A stretch of DNA of 64,000 bases from Kangiella koreensis DSM 16069 (GTDB taxonomy: Bacteria; Pseudomonadota; Gammaproteobacteria; Enterobacterales; Kangiellaceae), in assembly GCF_000024085.1 (NCBI RefSeq), contig NC_013166.1, positions 1,426,001 to 1,490,000 of the forward strand, in the 5' to 3' direction. Position numbers and translations under genes: made by a program. The notes under the pieces were generated by a model that saw only the letters and a program-made list of their open reading frames with translations, made no database searches and was not told where the DNA came from. Shown here one piece after another: positions 62,849 through 64,000 of this stretch; positions within the stretch are counted from its first letter, which is position 1, and each line of letters begins with the position of its first letter.

Positions 62849-62880
62849 AGAAATAACCCCATAAAACTCCATCTATAGGT

Positions 62881-62909
62881 TATTTCTACCACTTCACATT
62901 TGCATTGTC
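62881..62909 (-). promoter_or_regulatory. Candidate promoter overlapping an operator half-site
   Basis: On the leftward strand TTGACA and TAGAAA are spaced by 17 bp. The -35 overlaps TGACAATGCAAA (complement 62899-62910), the same 12-mer that forms both halves of the palindrome at 62952-62975. Confidence 0.45.
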
Positions 62910-62951
62910 AATTTAATGAGACACTGCAAACCCCTTTATTTTAACAGGATT

Positions 62952-62975
62952 TGACAATGCAAATTTGCATTGTCA
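62952..62975. promoter_or_regulatory. 24-bp perfect palindrome, candidate operator
   Basis: Two head-to-head copies of the 12-mer TGACAATGCAAA with no gap. It starts five bases after the fadH stop. No T-run follows, so a terminator role is unlikely. A third copy of the 12-mer lies at 62899-62910, overlapping a candidate promoter. The pattern suits a dimeric repressor, identity unknown. Confidence 0.6.
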
Positions 62976-62980
62976 GAGTC

Positions 62981-64000
62981 TTAGATGTCGAAAGCCAGTT
63001 CTGTACCTTGTCTAATCGCTCTCTTTGCATCAAGCTCAGCTGCCACATCGGCGCCACCAATTAGATGCACAGGAACACCTTTCTCATACAGCTCATCGTG
63101 CATGGCTCTTAATGGCACCTGGCCGGCACAAATGATGACATGATCGACCGCTAATAATTCTTCCTTGCCATCTTCATATTCAATTACCAGTCCCTTATCA
63201 TTAATTTGCTTGTACTGAGCACCTGTTACCATGCGCACATTCTTGTGTTTCAAACTAGCTCGATGGATCCAGCCTGTGGTTTTACCCAAGCCCTTTCCCA
63301 TCTTGGTGGCTTTACGTTGCAACATCACCACTTCACGAGCAGCAGGATCAAACTCAGGGGATTTCAATAAACCGCCAGGTAGCTGATACAGAGCATCAAT
63401 GCCCCACTCTTTCAACCACTCGTCCAGATTTAATGTCGGTGACTCACCTTCGTGAACTAAAAACTCGGAAACATCAAAACCAATACCGCCGGCGCCAATC
63501 ACCGCAACTTTTTGCCCGACTGGCTTTTTATGCCACAGAACGTCGATGTAGTTCATCACTTTCGAGTGCTCGATGCCAGGAATGTTCGGTGTTCTTGGCA
63601 CAACACCACTGGCTAAGACTACCTCGTCATACTGACCAATCAAGTCCTCAACGGAAATCTCTGTATCCAGATGTAGATTGACCTTGGTTAATTCCAGCTG
63701 TTTCTTAAAGTAACGCAAGGTTTCATAAAATTCTTCTTTGCCTGGTATTTGTTTAGCAATGTTTAACTGACCACCAATTTCAGTGCGTTTATCAAATAAA
63801 TGCACTTCATGACCCCGCTTACTCGCTTCAGTTGAAAATGCTAGACCAGCAGGACCGGCACCAACCACTGCGATGCGTTTCTTTTTTGTTAGTGGCTTGG
63901 CGACTAATTCGGTTTCGTAGCAAGCACGCGGATTGACTAAACAGGTAGCACGCTTGTTCTTGAAAACATGATCGAGACAGGCCTGATTACAGGCGATGCA
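62981..64000 (-). CDS. fadH: 2,4-dienoyl-CoA reductase (NADPH) FadH, partial (N-terminus outside window)
   Basis: The C-terminal 339 residues of a leftward gene continuing past base 64000. FadH reduces 2,4-dienoyl-CoA in the breakdown of unsaturated fatty acids, using FMN, a 4Fe-4S cluster, FAD and NADPH. Visible are the cluster cysteines CIACNQACLDHVF and TCLVNPRAC at the edge, the FAD-binding VVGAGPAGLAF, the NADP-binding VAVIGAGGIGFDVSEFL and the C-terminal GADVAAELDAKRAIRQG. The in-frame Met-like codon at 63868 is internal; the reading frame stays open to the window end. Confidence 0.93.
   Translation of the reverse strand, partial: CIACNQACLDHVFKNKRATCLVNPRACYETELVAKPLTKKKRIAVVGAGPAGLAFSTEASKRGHEVHLFDKRTEIGGQLNIAKQIPGKEEFYETLRYFKKQLELTKVNLHLDTEISVEDLIGQYDEVVLASGVVPRTPNIPGIEHSKVMNYIDVLWHKKPVGQKVAVIGAGGIGFDVSEFLVHEGESPTLNLDEWLKEWGIDALYQLPGGLLKSPEFDPAAREVVMLQRKATKMGKGLGKTTGWIHRASLKHKNVRMVTGAQYKQINDKGLVIEYEDGKEELLAVDHVIICAGQVPLRAMHDELYEKGVPVHLIGGADVAAELDAKRAIRQGTELAFDI

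Noticed and set aside
62952..62975. Palindrome as terminator of fadH
   Set aside because: No loop and no T-run follow on the leftward strand; the repeated 12-mer overlapping a promoter fits an operator better.
1..64000. CRISPR arrays, tRNA or rRNA genes, insertion sequences, prophage genes
   Set aside because: Intergenic regions were read on both strands; none of these was recognisable. Repeats found are short palindromes, not spaced arrays.

Overview
The window reads as chromosomal DNA of a free-living, probably marine gammaproteobacterium of moderate GC. The gene content (Nar-type nitrate respiration, NhaD sodium/proton antiporter, BCCT transporter, an M2 peptidase lipoprotein, the comEC/exbBD/msbA/lpxK/kdsB block) suggests a Kangiella-like member of the Oceanospirillales. 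That placement is inference, as no rRNA or tRNA gene is present. No insertion sequence, prophage or CRISPR array was seen.

Left part (1-19.9 kb) is a nitrate-respiration and molybdenum-cofactor island. One long leftward unit runs narK1-narK2-narG-narH-narJ-narI-ppiC-moaA-modA-modB-modC-mobA (mobA is cut by the window edge). Divergent from it is narXL, the nitrate sensor and regulator. moaB-moeA (leftward) and moeB (rightward) follow. Two perfect FNR boxes, 14441-14454 and 19010-19023, each stand exactly 32 bp (centre to centre) upstream of a -10 hexamer, and a 7-2-7 NarL-type site lies at 14492-14507. The island supplies transport of nitrate, the reductase and its chaperone, molybdate uptake and cofactor synthesis under one oxygen/nitrate logic.

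The next part (19.9-29.8 kb) handles ions and metals: nhaD, a porin with a BCCT transporter, a cupredoxin-like protein with a Cu P-type ATPase and a divergent MerR regulator, and an arsR-arsC-acr3 arsenic operon. From 30.2 to 36.8 kb lies a six-gene rightward operon headed by an ANR/FNR-like box: a small helical protein, an EEP-fold hydrolase, an AMP-phosphorylase-type enzyme, a PRPP-synthetase homologue, a Na/Pi transporter and a beta-CASP RNase-like protein. This is the best candidate for an under-described system: phosphorolytic nucleotide salvage under low oxygen.

From 36.8 to 56.2 kb are mainly housekeeping genes: a methyltransferase, gabD, argS, a tyrosine phosphatase, kdsB-ycaR-lpxK-msbA-exbD-exbB, comEC, a DUF2062 gene, lolD-lolC and nagZ. 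The normally compact exbB/comEC neighbourhood is split by about 2.6 kb (46.4-49.0 kb) of orphan genes, an attC-like site bounding a one-gene cassette, and many hairpin repeats. The right end holds an ACE-like M2 peptidase lipoprotein, two cyclic-di-GMP genes around a TrhA-type membrane protein, and the 3' part of fadH, with a striking 24-bp perfect palindrome just beyond fadH.
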